A DNA stretch of 64,000 bases, from contig NC_092317.1 of assembly GCF_036785885.1 (NCBI RefSeq), forward strand, positions 3,412,501 through 3,476,500, written 5' to 3'. Shown one piece after another: positions 62,250 through 64,000 of the stretch (within the stretch, counting starts at the first letter, position 1; every line of letters starts with the position of its first letter). The DNA comes from Coffea arabica (lineage: Eukaryota; Streptophyta; Magnoliopsida; Gentianales; Rubiaceae). A program made the translations under genes and the position numbers. The notes under the pieces are model-generated. The model worked only from the letters and a program-made list of their open reading frames with translations, ran no database searches and was not told where the DNA came from.

Positions 62250-62395
62250 ATCCTTGGAGTATTTCTTGTGAGACGCGATTTGAGTCTGGCTTCACATATC
62301 GTCTGGGTGCTCTTGGGAGGCGGGATACTTCAGGTCGAGATTAGTCCGGCAAAACTGGGATACTCCCTGATTGACAAAAAAAAAAAAAAAAAAAA
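62224..62395 (+). mobile_element. SINE insertion with poly(A) tail and 19-20 bp target duplication
   Basis: 172 bp ending in 21 A residues. The 20 bases before it (GACCAGAACCCTGAGTGCTC, 62204-62223) are repeated after the tail with small differences (GACCAGAACCTAAGTGCTC, 62396-62414). GATTTGAGTCT at 62277-62287 resembles an RNA polymerase III B box; the A box is degenerate. Length, A-tail and long duplication fit a SINE mobilised by LINE machinery. Confidence 0.85.
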
Positions 62396-62599
62396 GACCA
62401 GAACCTAAGTGCTCAAGCAGGACCCAGCTAAATATATGACCAGTTCCCAAGCATATAAAATAGTAAACTAGTATTTGAGGAATATTGAAATTCTTCCAAG
62501 GCCATGGAATTTTGCAAAGCTTACTCAATGTTTTGCATTTTTGGCATCACTTGAGACTTGGATGTCTAATAATTTCTGTTCCAGATCTCTTCTATCAGT

Positions 62600-62735
62600 T
62601 GTACCTTTAACGAGCTTATGAATTAAATAACGATCTGTTCAAGAATTTTGCTCCTAAGACCTTTGTCTCAATCAGATTTAAATCTAAGATCTCTAATTTT
62701 TGAAATCTTTAACTTTAACCACTAGGCTGTTACAC
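62600..62735 (-). mobile_element. tRNA-derived SINE relic
   Basis: On the minus strand AGCCTAGTGGTTAAAG (62713-62728) is a classic SINE/tRNA A box, and GATTTAAATCT (62674-62684) is a decayed B box about 40 bases downstream. Borders are not defined. Confidence 0.5.
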
Positions 62736-62972
62736 TATTACTTAAAAATTATTAGTTTTAATAAAATAATACCTTGTAGTATCAATTTATGCCACAAATT
62801 TTTATCCCCCGAAAAAAAAATTATGCCACACATTCCAATCATTGAAAAATCTTTAACAAATTTTTTTCTAAAAGAAATCCTTTGGAATCAATTTACAATA
62901 AATTAACGCTTTATGCTTTCAACTTATTATGCTTTCGTTAAAAAAAATCCTATAACAATGTCAATCAAGGTT

Positions 62973-63122
62973 TCTAATACTGTGACATATGTCAAATTTT
63001 CTAAGGTTGTTGAGTTACAATTGATGCTATTCAATAGTTATTGTTTGTTAAATTCAAATCACCAAATCTCGATATTTAATCATTCGTTGTTCTCGTGCAT
63101 ATAGCACGAGACATAAAGCTAG
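62973..63122 (+). mobile_element. Candidate Helitron 3' terminus / mini-Helitron
   Basis: CTCGTGC, loop ATATA, GCACGAG (63092-63110), eight bases, then CTAG and T at 63119-63123: the hairpin and CTRR ending of Helitrons, with the same 8-base spacing as the element at 47700-47982. TCTAATACTGTGAC at 62973 is a possible 5' end, but that is weak. Confidence 0.45.
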
Positions 63123-63123
63123 T

Positions 63124-63846
63124 TTTAGCTAAAAGAAATCCTTTCAAAACTCTGAAAATAGTTACCGAGTATAAGTGAAAATGTTTGACCGCTGGAAAGC
63201 AAGATTTCAGGTAAGTTTTCAAGTGTTAAAAAGTGAATTTCAATAGTATCTAAAGCTAATAAAAATTTGAGAATTGAGAAATAAGTCTTATAAGGGTAAA
63301 ATGAATACTTTATCAGCGAGTAATAGTTATGATTCGCTTTCGAAGATGCCCAATAATTAAATGGGACAAGGGGCGGAACGATTCGTCAGAAAATTGTTTG
63401 GATCGATTTTATATAAGATACATAAGACGTAACTTTATATACATACGATATAATTCATTTTTAATAAAGTATAATTATAAAATAAAATTTTATATACCTC
63501 ACACATGATATTAAAAATTATATATAAGATATAATTTTAATTTTTTTTTTATCAAATCTTGACATGAACTTGAGACCGTTCCTGCCCCGCCTCCGATTGG
63601 ACGATAGAGGAAAGACTCCCAGTCCTAGGAGAATAGAATATTCTACGTACTTAATTTTTTCTGCGCACCAAGCATTTGATTCCGAGAGATTGGAACTTTT
63701 TCTGTAGGGCGAGAACCGCCACATATTCACATATCCATCACCCATATCCCCCGCTGCTCCACCAGTCACCGTCCTAATTCTTCCCCTACTTCACCACTAA
63801 ATCGACTTCTGTTACCAACCACCACCTCCAGCGCCGCCGAATCATA
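63124..63846. other. Promoter region of TTM3
   Basis: AT-rich to about 63550 with several ATATAAGATA-type words, then GC-richer with an inverted CCAAT motif (ATTGG near 63596) and a C/T-rich leader from about 63720. No other gene seen. Confidence 0.5.
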
Positions 63847-64000
63847 ATGGAAGTAGAAGTAAAGCTCCGTTTACCAGACTCAAACGCCCACCAACGCCTC
63901 TCCACTGTCCTTTCACCTTTCCACCTCAAAACCCACGTCCAAGAAAACATTTTCTTTGACGGGCCTAACTCTGAGCTGGCCACCAACCTCGCCGCGCTCC
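63847..64000 (+). CDS. TTM3: Triphosphate tunnel metalloenzyme 3 (CYTH domain), partial
   Basis: The first 51 codons are present; the window edge cuts the gene. The start MEVEVKLRLPD contains the E-x-E-x-K signature of CYTH/triphosphate tunnel enzymes, whose charged residues line the tunnel and bind the metal and triphosphate. The next part (FHLKTHVQENIFFDGPNSEL) matches the second beta strand region of plant TTM3. The Arabidopsis enzyme hydrolyses inorganic tripolyphosphate. The later catalytic residues are outside the window, so activity cannot be judged. Start context TAATGGAAG is acceptable and the frame upstream is closed by the TAA of CATAATGG's neighbourhood. Confidence 0.85.
   Translation, partial: MEVEVKLRLPDSNAHQRLSTVLSPFHLKTHVQENIFFDGPNSELATNLAAL

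Noticed and set aside
1-64000. CRISPR arrays, bacterial operons, tRNA or rRNA genes, LTR retrotransposons or viral genes
   Set aside because: No regularly spaced repeats, no cloverleaf with intact A and B boxes, no LTR pair and no reverse transcriptase, integrase or viral protein text was found by eye; a tRNAscan or LTR search would be the decisive test.

Overview
The window is nuclear DNA of a flowering plant, most likely a eudicot. Genes have many GT-AG introns, the DNA is AT-rich, and the proteins are plant families: a FAR1-related transposase-derived factor, a plastid alpha/beta hydrolase, FPG-type DNA glycosylase, a CLU/REC protein, a VQ protein, glycerol kinase, the vacuolar proton pyrophosphatase, a calcineurin B-like EF-hand protein and the start of TTM3. 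An asterid source is my guess from the style of the small transposons; nothing here proves it.

Layout. 1-2367 (-): FAR1-related gene, cut by the left edge. 3270-8360 (+): plastid-type alpha/beta hydrolase in 11 exons. 8857-13759 (-): FPG1 in 10 exons, convergent with the hydrolase. 13760-18802: gene-free, with several MITEs including a 9-bp-TSD fold-back element. 18803-31221 (+): REC/CLU protein in 23 exons. 33470-34174 (-): intronless VQ gene. 34507-41178: mostly gene-free, with MITEs, a SINE-like element and a small orphan reading frame with WIPDE repeats at 38763-39026. 41179-43640 (-): glycerol kinase in 4 exons. 43641-50129: transposon-rich gap with a hAT MITE (8-bp TSD), a Stowaway-like MITE and a mini-Helitron. 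50275-55298 (+): type I proton pyrophosphatase in 8 exons. 57340-60342 (+): calcineurin B-like protein in 6 exons. 61658-62249 (+): unknown coiled-coil protein whose last exon carries a SINE. 62600-63122: SINE relic and a Helitron end. 63847-64000 (+): first 51 codons of TTM3, cut by the right edge.

Exon models were joined by hand. For every multi-exon gene complete in the window, the joined exons keep frame from ATG to stop with GT donors and AG acceptors. The neighbours do not form a pathway; glycerol kinase, proton pyrophosphatase and TTM3 share only a loose theme of phosphate and energy metabolism. The items most worth a second look are the SINE that rewrote the C-terminus of the coiled-coil gene, the orphan WIPDE-repeat gene, two hairpin-CTAG Helitron ends, the in-frame stop-free intron of the hydrolase, and a very strong G-quadruplex tract in another hydrolase intron.
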